Source of the DNA: Phycomyces nitens
Taxonomy: Eukaryota > Mucoromycota > Mucoromycetes > Mucorales > Phycomycetaceae
Direction of reading: 5' to 3'
Length of the DNA stretch: 64,000 bases
NCBI GenBank assembly: GCA_022702545.1
Contig: JAHRBC010000010.1
Coordinates: 1 to 64,000 of the forward strand
The notes below the pieces were generated by a model. It ran no database searches and was not told the DNA's origin. It saw nothing but the letters and a program-made list of their open reading frames with translations. Below are positions 20,418-31,382 of the stretch, in pieces. The first letter of the stretch is position 1; the number at the start of each line of letters is the position of its first letter. Both the position numbers and the translations under genes were made by a program.

Positions 20418-23400
20418 ATGAAATTACTAAAGAGTCATTCCCTTTTAAGTCTTGCTAATAGTTACGTTATTGATTCACCTCAACCTTCTAATCTTAACTA
20501 CGCGTGGAATTTCGGATCTTTACTAGCTTTATGTCTTGGAATCCAAATTGTAACAGGAGTTACTTTAGCTATGCACTATACTCCAAACATTGATCTAGCT
20601 TTCATCAGTGTAGAGCATATTATGAGAGATGTAAACTACGGATGGATGATTAGATATCTTCATGCTAATACAGCATCATTCTTCTTCCTATTTGTATATC
20701 TTCATATTGGTAGAGGATTATATTATGGATCTTATAAATCTCCTAGAGCATTACCATGGAGTATTGGTGTTATTATCTTAATTTTAATGATGGCTACTGG
20801 TTTCCTGGGTATTTTAAATATTTGCCCAAAATGGTTAGACGACGAAATGGAGGTACTCTTAATGACAAGTAATTTAATGATTTCTCCACAACTTAAATCA
20901 GTATTGGATGATCATAAGATCAAACCAATTTTAGTTTTCGAAGAACTTAATAAGGAAGAAGTTAAAGAAAATCTTAGAAACGAAACTAGAAAGAAATCTG
21001 GTATTTATGGTATTTTTAACTTAATTACGGGATATTTCTATATCGGAAGTGCTGTAACTAATAAATTTTACAGTAGATTTTACAAACACCTTATTAGAGG
21101 ACTTGGTAATAAGAATATTGCCAATGATCTTGATAAATATGGAATTGAATCTTTTGCATTTACTATTTTGGAATATTTTCCAGAGGAAGTAACTAAAAAG
21201 AATAATCCTAATTTAATAGCTTTAGAAACTTATTGGATCCAAACTTATTTACCATCATATAATATTTTACTGGAAGCTGGTAACTCTTTAGGGTATGAAC
21301 ATACCGAAGAAGTTAAACAGAAAATGAGAGATATTTATTCAGACGAGCGAAGAAAACAAATCGGTCTATTGAATAAAGATAAATCATTACCAGATTCTGT
21401 TAAATCCTTAATGAGAGAAGCAGCTTTAAATAGATCAGATGAAGTTAAACAAAAATATAGATTAGCTTCTTCTAAACCAGTAACATTATATAACGAAGAT
21501 GGAACAGTTTATATGAAATTTGAAGGAATTAGAGTTATGGCTAAACACTTTGGGTGCGACCATAAAACAATTAATAAATTCATTAATTCAGAGAAATTAT
21601 TTAAAAAACAATGGTATGTTAGATTAGACTAACTACCATATGTCATGAGAGGACTCCGGGCCCCGCGTAGCGGGGCCCGGGGTCTCTCGGGGGGCGGCTT
21701 TGCCGCCCCCCTCGGACTCATTTATAATTTAATCATAGTCTTACGTCGGAGAATTATGCAATCTATACAGAGAAATAATTCAGTAGCGTAAAATACCCTG
21801 ACAGGGGTATTGAAGAGCAGAACGATCTCTTTGGCTATATCGATGAAAACGGTCAAAGATTAGACATCTTTTTCAAGACCGTCGGTGGTGTATACCATCG
21901 CTACAGACTGGGTCATCGATAGGTGCCTGAAATGGTGCTTAATGTACAGTCGGATTTCCGAGAATCTTGTCCCTATTCTCCACAAGGCCTTAGGTGATAT
22001 TTACTAGAAAGAGAACTAACGAGCTCAAGGATTAGTAAATTGATAAGGTACATGAAATATAGACCAGATGTCAATAAATGGTGTCTATATTTTGGAAATT
22101 GTATGTTTTACCTTGGGGTCAAATGAGTCTATGGGGAGCAACAGTAATTACTAATTTACTTTCTGCTATCCCTTGGATTGGTAAAGATTTAGTAGAATTC
22201 GAGCCTTTAGAAAATGGGTCTATTTATTCAAATATCGTAGAATTAAGTATTTTACCTGTTATCGGTACTGTTAATAGTAAAGCCATGAATAAGATTAAAC
22301 TTCGAACAGAAAAAGAAAAATTAGAGGCCCGGCCGGGCGACCCATCGCCCGGTTGGGCTCCGGCCGGCCCGCCCGGCCCGAGGCACTAAAAATTTCTAAG
22401 AGTTTTCTAGCTATGCTTGTTGGTTTAATCGATGGTGACGGATATATCGCCATTACTAAAACACCAAAAGATTATATTAGAATTGATCTTGTTATCTCTT
22501 TAGATTTAAGAGATCGTCGGCCGCGCAGCGGCCGGGATCGTCGCGCTGCGCGGCCCCTCGGATCTAGATTTACTTAACTATATTCACTCGGTGCTTAAAG
22601 TAGGTCGAATTAATAAATATCCTAAATCGAATCTTGTTAAGTTAACTATTCCTAGAACAGATTTACAAACAATTTTATTTCCTCTGTTTATTTATTACAA
22701 TTTATACTTTTTAACAGAAACACGAAGAGCTCAATACGATAAAGTATTGTTTATTCTTCAATCTAATCTTAAAAAGTATTCGGAACTACCTAAAGAATTC
22801 CCAGTTTATAATAATTTACCTGTAACTGCAAGTGGTTATAGTGAATTAGATTTCTTTAAAAACTGGACTGTTGGTTTTACAATGGCTTCAGGATCATTCT
22901 TTATGAAAAATAATAAGGATATTTGTTTTTCGTTAAAACAACGAACACATGAATTATTATTCGAAGCATTCAGAATTATTTTTGATACAAAAGTAAAAAT
23001 CAATAACTTTGATGGCTATTCTCAATTTATGGTTAGTTCTATTAAAGATCTTCAAACAGTAGTTAATTTCTTTTCTTTCTCAGATTTACATCCTCTTGTT
23101 GGTTATAAATTAACACAATATGAAGTATGGTTAAATCAGATTCAAGAACATCCGCGATATAAAAATATTAACTTACCTTAACGATAACATTGGGTAAAGA
23201 CTTACGACTTAATAGATAAAATAAAATTAAACATTCATTTTCTAAAACCTGGGATATACATCCTGGGTATTAATCCCCGAAGCTTTTATGGCTTGGGGAT
23301 TAATAATATTATGAGTTCCATTAAGCTTTAAAAAGCTTAATTGCAAATTGGGTGAATTGCAAGAAACTCTCTATTTATAGAGACAATTTGCAGCGAAGCA

Positions 23401-26400
23401 TACATCAGTGTTTTAATAGATGTATGAACGTTCAACGACTAATCAGTGAGCTACACTAGCAATAATCTGGACACGAGTGCCCAACGACATAGCCAACTTA
23501 TTAATGGACAATACATTTAAGTTAGGAATGGTCGATGACATAGTCTAAACTTATTAGTGATAATAAGAAGGTACAGTTAAATGCTGTACCGATAATAATA
23601 TTGTCATCTGGGGTGGTTTTAGCGTAGATAATGCTACTCTAAACCGATTCTTCAGTCTTCACTACTTATTACCATTCATTCTAGCTGCTCTAGCAGTAAT
23701 GCATTTAATTACTCTACACGAACATGGATCAAGTAACCCATTAGGAATTACAGCAAATGCTGATAGACTTTATATGCATCCTTATTATACATTTAAAGAT
23801 CTAGTAACTATTTTCTTATTCTTCTTAGTACTAGGATTATTCTTATTCTATGCTCCTAATAAACTAGGTCAAACTTCCGGGATGGCCGTTCAACAGTGTA
23901 AATTGTTGAATTATAATATCGCTGTATGCTGGGACAGTTTAGATATAACTTGTACTCGAAATGTAAGTGCAATCTTAGTGCCCTTTTCAGTAAAAATCAA
24001 TTATATTGCAGACCAATCAGCAGGAAACCAACAAAATACTAATCGTATGTTGGGCTCCTCAGAGACTACACGCGATATTTCCGATTTAACTTTATCTAAG
24101 TCGGATACAAAAGATATTCATGATTTAGATAATAATGAAAATTTTAATTATTGGCTCGCCGGACTAATCGACGGCGATGGAACATTATCTGTCTATAAAA
24201 ACAACGCCCAAGCCTGTGAAATTACTTTAGGCGAAGAAGATGTTAAAACTTTACACAAAATTAAAGAAAGATTCCATGGATCTGTTTTAAAGAGAAGTAA
24301 AGTTAAAGCTTATAGATGAAGAGTTTATAAAAAACTGTATGTAACAAATGTTGTTAATTCAATTAATGGTAAATTATTAACCGATTCAAAACACGTACAA
24401 TTAGTTAAAATCTGTAATAAATTAAACATTGAACCAATTACTAATAATAAAATTAGTAAAGACAATAGTTGGTTCACTGGATTTTTTGACGCAGAAGGTT
24501 ATTTTAGTATTAGAAATAACTATACTTTAACAATTAGCGTAAGCCAAAAATAAAGAAATTTTAGAAGAAATTCAAAAAGTTTTTGGAATTGGTAATATTT
24601 ATTATGATAAAAGCTGGAATGGCTATAATTATGTCATTACAGATTTACAAGGAATTAAAACAATGCTTGCATATTTTGAACAATATGGATTAAAAACAAT
24701 AAAACATACAGATTTCATTACAATAAGAAGATTGGTATTGTTTATTGAAAGAGGTTATCATTTAAAAAATCATCCTCTCAAATATAGAATTGATAACTTA
24801 ATTAAAATTTTCAAAAATCGGAAAAAGATATAGTCCACTAACGCATCCCGATAATTATATTCCAGCTAATCCAATGCAAACTCCTGCGTCAATTGTACCA
24901 GAGTGGTTAAAAGATGCCTCTCTTTAAAAATCTCGCTATATGCTTGGAAATCCTTCCCATTATCGCATCGATACTTTAAAGTAACAACTCGATCGAGAAA
25001 GGCTACAAGCAAGTAAAAATTATAAATTTGACTTCAGAGATTGCACGCGAGATGTAGATATAAATCTACAAAGATACAATCCAAACTTAATTGGATCCCC
25101 AATGGGATCTTCTTTGTACAATTTGTTTTTATAGTACTTCAACAAAAGGAAAAAAGATTGTCAAGAGAAGAAAGACAACTTATCAAGTTGTCTTCCAATA
25201 GTTCTCAAGCACTTATTGGTATTTTACTTGGAGATGGTCATCTTCAAAAAAGATCTTCAACAGCTAATAGCAGATTTATGTTTGCTCAAACATCTGTAGA
25301 TCACAAAGCTTATTATGAATTTGTGTTTAAATTATTTGAGCCATACTGTACAGCTGATATGAAATCATATTTAAAAACTTGGACAGACAAAAGATATGGA
25401 AAGGTTTATCAATCATTATCTTTTGCTACGATGGCTTTACCTTGTTTTAATGTTTTTAGAGAATCTTTTATCCAAATGGGAAAAATTGTACCCGTCAACA
25501 TCGGTGAGTTGTTGACGGATATTAGTTTAGCTCATTGGATTATGGATGATGGATCTAAACAAGGAAAAGGTATTCACCTAAATGTATATGCTTTTTCTGA
25601 AGAAGACATTAAAAGACTTACTGATACATTATCCAATAAATTTGGATTAAAGTGTTCTGTTCATACACCTAAAAATAAACCAAGAATTTATTTAAAAGCT
25701 GAATCAATGATTCAGTTGAGAACTATTGTGAAACATCATATGCATCCTTCGATGTATTACAAAATTGATTTAATCAATTAAGTGAAGATCTTCTACCTTT
25801 CTATGCAATTTTACGATCTATTCCTGATAAATTAGGAGGAGTAATTGCTATGTTTGGTTCTCTATTAATTCTTCTAGCTATGCCAGTATTAGATACTTCA
25901 AGAGTTAGAGGTTCAGCTTTCCGACCATTAATGAAATTAGCTTTCTGGCTATTAGTAGTAGATTTCTTAATCTTACTATGGTGTGGTGGATTTTAATTGA
26001 CTGCCGTTCCTGTGGATTCTATGAACCACGGAATTATTACATTACTAAATGCTAAAACATCCTTAGATATTAAGTACTTTTAAGCTTGAAAGAAGTATGT
26101 TAAATTGTATACTTGTTTGTCAAGCATAAGTAACAATCTTAATAATTGGATTATTAGCAAGAAACCTGTATTAATCAGGGATCTTCAGAGACTATACGTA
26201 ATGCCCATCGACAAAGTAGATGGTGAAGAGATAGTCCAAATCTTATTATTTAAGTATTTGTAAAGTTTAAACTTTACAAAATTATCATAAAATAAACTTA
26301 GGGTCAGCACGTAGAAGAGCCCTTTATTACTTTAGGTCAACTAGCTACTGGATTTTATTTCTCTTGGTTCTTAATTCTAGTTCCTATGATCGGAATCATT

Positions 26401-27406
26401 GAGAATACTCTTATTGATTTAGCTGGTGAACATCCAAATACTGTAATTCCAAACAGTAAATTTTCGAATAAACCTTATTTAGGTAAATCTTATTTTCATA
26501 CAAGTTGTATCCCGTCTTCAAAAAAAGTAGGTATTAAATTAACTAATGCTCAAAAAGCTTCCTATCAATTAACTCCTTATTTAGAAGAAGTTATTTTTTA
26601 GGTTGTACATTAGGAGATGGTCCTATTGAAAGACGAAGAAAATCTCTTACAGCTAATAGTAGATTAAGATTTGAACAATCTACTATTAATAAAGATTACC
26701 TATTTCATCTTTATGAATTATTTAAACCTTATTGCGTATCCGCTCCTGCTGAACGAGTAAGAACAAGAAAAGATGGTTCGAAATTTGAAGGAATTCATAC
26801 TGCTTGGTATTTTGGTACTTTGACTTTACCCGGGTTTAATCTTTTTCGAGAACTTTTTATACCGCTGAGGGTAAAAAAGTAATTCCAACAAATATTAAAC
26901 AATTATTAACACCAGTAAGTTTAGCTTATTGGGCTATGGACGATGGAACAAAACATTCTTCTGGATTCAGATTACAGACTGATTCTTATTCAGAAAATGA
27001 AGTCAAATTGCTTGTAAAAACATTGCAAGACAAATTTGAACCCTAATGTTCTTACAGTCTAATAAAAGGGAAACCTGTGATTTATATTTTTGCAAAATCA
27101 TTACCAAAATTTAAATCTATTGTAAAACCTTATTTTCATAATAGTATGTTATATAAATTAAATAGTTAATATTAACTATTTAATACACTTTTCGTTGCTA
27201 AAATCTAAGATTTATTTTATTTATTCAAAATAATAAGATTGGGTCAACATGTTGAAGAGCCATTCATTACTTTAGGACAATTTGCAACAGGATTCTACTT
27301 TGCTTGGTTCTTAATTTTATTACCAGCAATTGGAATTATTGAAAATACTCTAATGGACTTAGCTCCTGAGAATAATGATAAATACCCGTCGACACTCCAA
27401 GATTAA
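20418..27406 (+). CDS. cob: Cytochrome b (six exons, five group I introns)
   Basis: Membrane core of complex III, carrying both b hemes. Exons: 20418-20810, 22102-22198, 23604-23869, 24844-24907, 25788-25987 and 27242-27406, joining to 394 residues, a normal length. Each exon ends in T and each intron in G, as group I introns require. Heme ligands are visible in exons 1 and 3 (HAN and HL contexts), and the Qo loop PDNYIPANP starts exon 4. An alternative 3' exon at 26302-26424 would give a different C-terminus fused to an endonuclease. All tryptophans are TGG. Confidence 0.93.
20811..21632 (+). CDS. GIY-YIG endonuclease of cob intron 1
   Basis: The ORF continues in frame from cob exon 1. GIY-YIG motif at [19 protein letters not shown], followed by the downstream Arg (SRFYKH) and Glu (ALETYWI), then a NUMOD-like repeat tail. 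Intron 20811-22101 ends with G. Its core at 21830-21975 (aaaacggtc...gaccgt, ctacagactgggtc) is group I. Probably translated from unspliced RNA and trimmed. Confidence 0.88.
   Translation: MLNICPKWLDDEMEVLLMTSNLMISPQLKSVLDDHKIKPILVFEELNKEEVKENLRNETRKKSGIYGIFNLITGYFYIGSAVTNKFYSRFYKHLIRGLGNKNIANDLDKYGIESFAFTILEYFPEEVTKKNNPNLIALETYWIQTYLPSYNILLEAGNSLGYEHTEEVKQKMRDIYSDERRKQIGLLNKDKSLPDSVKSLMREAALNRSDEVKQKYRLASSKPVTLYNEDGTVYMKFEGIRVMAKHFGCDHKTINKFINSEKLFKKQWYVRLD
22324..22384. mobile_element. Double-hairpin insertion in cob intron 2 ORF (a)
   Basis: GC-rich double hairpin flanked by direct repeats GAGGC (22324-22328 and 22380-22384). The net insertion of 56 nt shifts the frame. Confidence 0.75.
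22512..22564. mobile_element. Double-hairpin insertion in cob intron 2 ORF (b)
   Basis: Flanked by GATC (22512-22515, 22561-22564). The 5' end GTCGGCCGCGCAGCGGCCG and the terminal CCCCTCG match the element at 52434-52492, so both belong to one family. The net 49 nt shifts the frame. Confidence 0.8.
23870..24833 (+). pseudogene. LAGLIDADG endonuclease of cob intron 3, with TGA and a frameshift
   Basis: Continues from exon 3. The ORF first runs through the intron core (CAGCAGGAAAC near 24018, CAGAGACTACACG near 24060). It then has motif 1 [15 protein letters not shown] and, after the breaks, motif 2 [17 protein letters not shown] at 24317-24319 stands where the family has Trp (YR-W-R). A TAA at 24550 follows an A-run and marks a frameshift, after which the homologous frame continues to 24833. 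Intron 23870-24843. Likely inactive, or foreign code plus one sequence error. Confidence 0.82.
25041..25781 (+). CDS. LAGLIDADG endonuclease of cob intron 4
   Basis: Member of the LAGLIDADG_2 type. Motif 1 is [11 protein letters not shown] (about residues 57-67) and motif 2 [11 protein letters not shown] (about 165-175). The length fits a two-motif monomer. It is not joined to exon 4 and ends 6 nt before the intron end. Intron 24908-25787. Related to the endonuclease at 26425-27169. Confidence 0.85.
   Translation: MHARCRYKSTKIQSKLNWIPNGIFFVQFVFIVLQQKEKRLSREERQLIKLSSNSSQALIGILLGDGHLQKRSSTANSRFMFAQTSVDHKAYYEFVFKLFEPYCTADMKSYLKTWTDKRYGKVYQSLSFATMALPCFNVFRESFIQMGKIVPVNIGELLTDISLAHWIMDDGSKQGKGIHLNVYAFSEEDIKRLTDTLSNKFGLKCSVHTPKNKPRIYLKAESMIQLRTIVKHHMHPSMYYKIDLIN
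25988..26301 (+). other. cob group I intron 5, ORF-less form
   Basis: 314 nt between GGT (exon 5) and the first of two possible 3' exons. The core signature TTCAGAGACTATACGTAATG lies near 26185, and the intron ends in G. If the second 3' exon is used, the intron extends to 27241 and includes the exon copy and endonuclease. No ORF in the short form. Confidence 0.75.
26302..27169 (+). pseudogene. Second cob 3' exon fused to a LAGLIDADG endonuclease (element-borne C-terminus)
   Basis: 26302-26424 encodes the last cytochrome b segment ([12 protein letters not shown]...ENTLIDLA). About 35 of 41 residues match the exon at 27242. It then continues in frame into an endonuclease with motifs GCTLGDGP and AYWAMDDGT. 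The reading frame needs one extra T at the T-run near 26594-26599 and another near 26850. A TAA lies near 27044. This resembles the Allomyces atp6 case, in which a foreign C-terminus came with an endonuclease gene. Which 3' exon is used in vivo is not decidable here. Confidence 0.78.
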
Positions 27407-28593
27407 AGGATGGACGGAAACAAAATAGTTTCGTTATTAATCCGAATTCGGATTAATTAATCATCTTTATTGAGAAAACATCAAAATACATCTTGATTCT
27501 TCTCACTAAGTCGTCTAATTGAGAATATTGAAGTATTTGATAATTCTTTATCTTGGGGGCGGACTTTGTCCGCCCCTCGTTCCCCAATTGGGAGCGAGGA
27601 AAGCGCGAAGCGCTTTCCGGGGCCGCGTGGGGGGGCCCCACGGCAACGTGGGGCCCCCCCCCAGCTTCGCTCGCGGGGTCCGGGTCCCCCCCGATTTTCT
27701 CGGGGGGGAATCGAGAAAGACTGGGTTAAATCTACTTAGATCGAAATTTTTCTTTGTAGGTTAAATTTATTATTTACCCGAGGGGGGCCTTCGGCCCCCC
27801 GAGAGGTCCACGGAGAATTGGGTTTATCCCAATTCTAAGTGGACCCTTAAAATTAATCACCACCCCCTCGATACCTGATTTATGCCTTCTCGTGGCGGTA
27901 TTGTAAGTAAAGATCATCTTGAAACTAAATAAATCATTGAACAAACCCCGAGGGGGGCCGCGTAGCGGCCCCCCGGGGGGCCCGAACATTATCACCCCTC
28001 CCTTTTTTATTGATTTAAACCTTTACTAAGATTAATTTGGCCCCCTTACTAATCCCCTTAATTAAATAACTGGATACACTTAGTTACGAGAAAGAGATTG
28101 ATTTAAACCCTTTATCATAAAGGCTATTGGAATTTCTTCACTGACCCCTTTGACTTCTTCCTCTTTCGAGGTTGAACTCTCCACGATTCCATAAGTACCC
28201 GTCCAAATGGGAAACCAAAAGATATTTCAAATTTTTCATCTTATATTTTCCTAGATTTACTAATGTTGTATGCATGATGTTAGGACCTAGAAAGTAGGCT
28301 TTGACCCAAAGCTAGAAGACGGACTAGAGAAGGTAGTCTGCTTATTATTTAATAAACTAAATAATTAATTATTCTAAATCCCCTTATAATACTATAGATC
28401 CGAGGGGGCGCTAAAGAAAACCTTTATGGATTGGAGAGGTTTTAAGCCAGAGGAACCCCCCGCCGTTTCGCTATTAAAATAAACCTTCCCCCAATTGGGC
28501 ACCGCCCCAATTGGGTCTTATTAAAGAATATAATTCCGCAGGGGCCCCCTCGATTCTTCGAATCTTTGGATATTAGAGTTTATCAATAAAAAT
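27407..28593. other. GC-hairpin-rich spacer after cob
   Basis: No gene recognised. Hairpins at 27553-27578, 27597-27620, 27633-27662, 27690-27712, 27780-27803 and 27950-27985. One copy of the 'CCATAAGTACC' element (about 28165-28235, diverged). No tRNA until trnR(UCU). Confidence 0.6.
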
Positions 28594-28664
28594 TACTCAC
28601 CCCAGGTTTCGATCCTGGATTTGGGTATTAGAAGTACCCTGTTCTTCCTTTGAACTAGGTAAGC
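28594..28664 (-). tRNA. trnR: tRNA-Arg(UCU)
   Basis: Acceptor GCTTACC/GGTGAGT, anticodon stem-loop GGGTA-CTTCTAA-TACCC, T-arm CCAGG-ATCGAAA-CCTGG. The reverse-strand ATATAAGTA lies 17 nt upstream. Confidence 0.88.
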
Positions 28665-28680
28665 TATTAATTAATACTTT

Positions 28681-28689
28681 TACTTATAT
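28681..28689 (-). promoter_or_regulatory. ATATAAGTA promoter-like motif, trnR(UCU)
   Basis: Exact motif on the reverse strand, 17 nt upstream of trnR and divergent from the motif at 28739-28747. Confidence 0.6.
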
Positions 28690-28738
28690 AAGAATAAGTA
28701 ATAGCGGCCCCCCGGGGCGCCGGGAATTCTAATCAATA

Positions 28739-28747
28739 ATATAAGTA
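28739..28747 (+). promoter_or_regulatory. ATATAAGTA promoter-like motif, trnL(UAG)
   Basis: Exact motif ending 13 nt before trnL(UAG). Forms a back-to-back pair with 28681-28689. Confidence 0.6.
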
Positions 28748-28759
28748 ACACCTCTTTAA

Positions 28760-28843
28760 ACGATTGTGATGAAATTGGCAAACATGGTTGATTTAGGTTC
28801 AGCTGGTAGTAATACCTTGCAGGTTCAAGTCCTGCCAATCGTA
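28760..28843 (+). tRNA. trnL: tRNA-Leu(UAG)
   Basis: Perfect acceptor ACGATTG/CAATCGT, anticodon stem-loop GTTGA-TTTAGGT-TCAGC, class II variable arm, T-arm GCAGG-TTCAAGT-CCTGC. Confidence 0.93.
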
Positions 28844-29188
28844 TAACACATTTATATAACTTATTAAAGGGCCACCCTAGGTCGGTAGGGCACCGTCTGG
28901 GTTAAAGTTAGTACCCGGACCCCTTTTAAAGTCCCCGCCGCCCTCGAGGTCGGCTTTATTAAACCCGAGGGGGGCCGCTACGCTTAGGATTCCTATTTGC
29001 CAAAATTTGGAGTGATGATCGGTCCTCACGTTATAAATTGGAGATGCATCCGGGAGAGAAACCGAAACCAGATTCTTTCTGGGGATGGTTAATCAAACAC
29101 AAGAAGACACTCTGGTGCAGTAGCAAGACTAATGAATCCTCCCAAGCTTACGCATGGTTGTCGAAATGGATGAAACTACATCCGGAAA
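28844..29188. other. Spacer after trnL(UAG)
   Basis: No convincing gene. A 65-codon ORF (29038-29235) has a Trp-rich composition but no recognised domain and runs into a hairpin. It may be plasmid debris. Confidence 0.4.
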
Positions 29189-29470
29189 CTAGCGAAAGAC
29201 CGCGGGCCGCGCGAAGTAAAAATCAATTAATTTAGAAGTACCCGGATTAGAAATTTTATTCTTGAAACCTTTCTTTTCAACTAGAGTCATATATGTAGTT
29301 TGTTTAATAATTTGAATATTTGTTTTCTCCCAAATATTCTTATTAAATTTATACCACTCTAAGGATTCATTATCAAATACATAATTAGAAAGCTCATTAG
29401 TAGCTAATTCTCTAGCTACCTTTGAAGTAGGAGGTAATTTATTTAAAGATTCTCCAGAAACCAGATTCAT
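29189..29470 (-). CDS. Unidentified ORF fragment, possibly plasmid primase/helicase-like
   Basis: 93 codons. The middle (YVFDNESLEWYKFNKNIWEK) has the paired W-Y...W pattern seen near the N-terminus of phage/plasmid D5-type primase-helicases. No Walker motifs are present. The C-terminus comes from a GC hairpin. Free-standing, no promoter motif nearby. The assignment is a guess; it could be another plasmid-derived remnant. Confidence 0.25.
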   Translation of the reverse strand: MNLVSGESLNKLPPTSKVARELATNELSNYVFDNESLEWYKFNKNIWEKTNIQIIKQTTYMTLVEKKGFKNKISNPGTSKLIDFYFARPAVFR

Positions 29471-29620
29471 CTGGAAAGATTGTATTAAATGAAATTAAAC
29501 TTAATAAAGAGATTTATAGTAATGAAGAAAAGAAAGTAAACCTTTTTAAAAATATCTTCGGGAAGGGTCCCCACCCATATCACCACTCTCACCACCTTTT
29601 TCACTTGTACAATTGTAATA

Positions 29621-29675
29621 AGACTGGCCCGCGCGTAGCGCGGATTGTCATGGGCCCTGCGGGCCCCCGCGGACT
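29621..29675. mobile_element. Double-hairpin element (i), GACT family
   Basis: Between AGACT (29621) and GGACT (29671). Starts GGCCCGCGCGTAGCGCGG and contains GGGCCCTGCGGGCCC, nearly identical to the elements at 46036-46093 and 63073-63128. Confidence 0.75.
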
Positions 29676-29844
29676 TAAAAGATGTGTCTAAACACATCAA
29701 TTACTCAACCTATGGCTATAGAAGAACCCAAAGAGTGAATTTCAAAATAACACCTAAAAGGTTAAATGTAAAAGATTAGTAGTTCTAAATCAAGTAGTTC
29801 TAGAAATTGGGGACGAGACCTCCTAGAATCCCCATATTGAGAAG

Positions 29845-29862
29845 GAGAGGGGTGGTAATTAA
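29845..29862 (-). promoter_or_regulatory. 3' motif ATTACCACCCCTCTC after cox3
   Basis: Reverse-strand TTAATTACCACCCCTCTC, about 40 nt beyond the cox3 stop. The same motif follows nad4, nad3, cox1 and atp8. Likely a 3'-end or stability signal. Confidence 0.5.
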
Positions 29863-29901
29863 TTTTTATTTAATAGTAATTATATGGGTTAATAGTCCGG
29901 A

Positions 29902-30713
29902 TTATCCTCCCCACCAGTAAACACTGATGAATAGGAATAACCATACTACATCTACAAAATGCCAATAAAGAATTGCTTGCTCAAATCCTAAATGATGATG
30001 ATCAGTTAGATGGTAAGACAATACTCTAAATAATCCTACAGTTAAGAAGATTGTACCGATCACAACGTGAATTCCGTGAAATCCAGTAGCCATATAGAAT
30101 GTAGAACCATAAACACCATCACTAAATGTGAATGGAGCATTGTAATACTCAAATCCTTGGAAACCTGTGAAGATAGTAGCTAAAACTACAGTAGCAATTA
30201 ATCCATAAATAACTCCTGCTCTGTTACCTTGGATTAGGCTATGATGAGCATAAGTTACAGTAGCACCTGAAGAAAGTAGAATTACTGTATTTAATAGTGG
30301 TACCTCCCAAGGATTTAGTGTCTCAATACCAGCTGGTGGCCAGTGAGCTCCTAATTCAACTGTTGGAGCTAGAGATGAATGGAAGAATGCCCAGAAAATA
30401 CTAATGAAGAAGAATACTTCTGAAATTACAAATAGAACAAAACCTAAGCTTAATCCTTTTGTACTGCAAAAGTATGATGTCCTTGGAAAGTACCTTCTCG
30501 AGTAATATCTTTAAACCATAATGTCATAGTAGCAATTGTCGAGATTAATCCAAGAGTTAATAAGAATAAACCATTAGAGTATCCATGGAATGTCATTACC
30601 CCTGATAGAGTTGTAACTAATAAAGAAAATGATACTGCAATTGGCCAAGGCGAAGCTTCAACTAAATGGAATGGATGCGCCTGAACTGATCTGTTAATTA
30701 ATTTTGTTGTCAT
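29902..30713 (-). CDS. cox3: Cytochrome c oxidase subunit 3, one-base frameshift
   Basis: Subunit III of complex IV. The ATG at 30711-30713 starts [24 protein letters not shown], a standard N-terminus. The frame is open to about 30450, where GHHTFAVQK runs into a stop. One more A in the CAAAAGG run restores the frame, which then runs through the typical [21 protein letters not shown] and [14 protein letters not shown] segments to YWWGG-stop. The repaired length would be 270 residues. Sequence error or an unusual frameshift; no intron. ATATAAGTA lies 366 nt upstream. Confidence 0.93.
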
Positions 30714-31382
30714 ATTGTATATGTAAATACCTATCATACATTTCCCCCCTTCGACTCGATGCCCCCCGAATCAAAGATTCGGGGGCATCGATAAGTGAAA
30801 TTTATCACTGGGGGGGGCCCGCGCAGCGGGCCCCCCGGAGATCGGGAGCGGCGGCCGCTCCCGTTCTCAAGACTAGAAGGGGGGAAACGTCAATAATAAA
30901 TTATTGAAATAGTAGTTTATCTCTTTTTAACACCCTACCCAAGGTTTAGACCCCAATTGCGCCCAACTCTGCGAGAGCTGAGAGGGCCCAATTGGGGTCA
31001 GGGGCTCTGCCCCCTGGATTAAACCCCGGGTGGGAAATAAGTTAAATTTTTTTGTGCTTATGAGTCAGCATTCAACCTTTACTTATATTAATGGAATCGG
31101 AATAACATTGGAATTGGGAACAAAGAATCGGAGGTATTTCCAATGGTGGCCCCTAATCGAATTATAAAGCTCGGCGCGGGGCGAAGTAAAAATCAATTTC
31201 TTTATTTTTATAAAATTTAAATTTAGCCCCGCGACGAACAACGGGGGTGGCTCTTTAATGTATTCTTAAGCCCTTTATAGACATAAAAGAGAGCTGAGGG
31301 GGCCCCACGCTGCCGTGGGGCCCTCAATTGCCCCGGAAAGCGCGTAGCGCTTTCCTCGCCTAATTATCAAGAAATGAATTGA
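30714..31382. other. Spacer upstream of cox3
   Basis: Hairpins at 30752-30790 and 30809-30862, a GC-stem/AT-loop hairpin at 31174-31236 and hairpins at 31296-31355. The promoter-like motif at 31080-31088 points to cox3. No gene recognised. Confidence 0.55.
31080..31088 (-). promoter_or_regulatory. ATATAAGTA promoter-like motif, cox3
   Basis: Exact motif on the reverse strand upstream of cox3, no gene between. Confidence 0.5.

Larger units (their letters stand above)
22199..23181 (+). pseudogene. LAGLIDADG endonuclease of cob intron 2, interrupted by two hairpin elements
   Basis: Continues from exon 2. The first motif is [13 protein letters not shown] at about 22415-22450, the second a weakened [14 protein letters not shown] at about 22866-22905. 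Insertions of 56 nt (22329-22384) and 49 nt (22516-22564) each shift the frame. Together they add 105 nt, so the last part (22591-23181) is back in the exon-2 frame, but stops lie between. The second motif lacks the acidic residue, so activity was probably already lost. Intron 22199-23603. Confidence 0.8.
29471..29901. other. Spacer before the cox3 3' end
   Basis: Contains the double-hairpin element at 29621-29675 and the ATTACC-type 3' motif of cox3 (29845-29862, reverse). No gene seen. Confidence 0.55.

Noticed and set aside
25988..26301. Group II intron
   Set aside because: No GTGCG 5' end or domain V hairpin. The core signature and T/G boundaries are those of group I.
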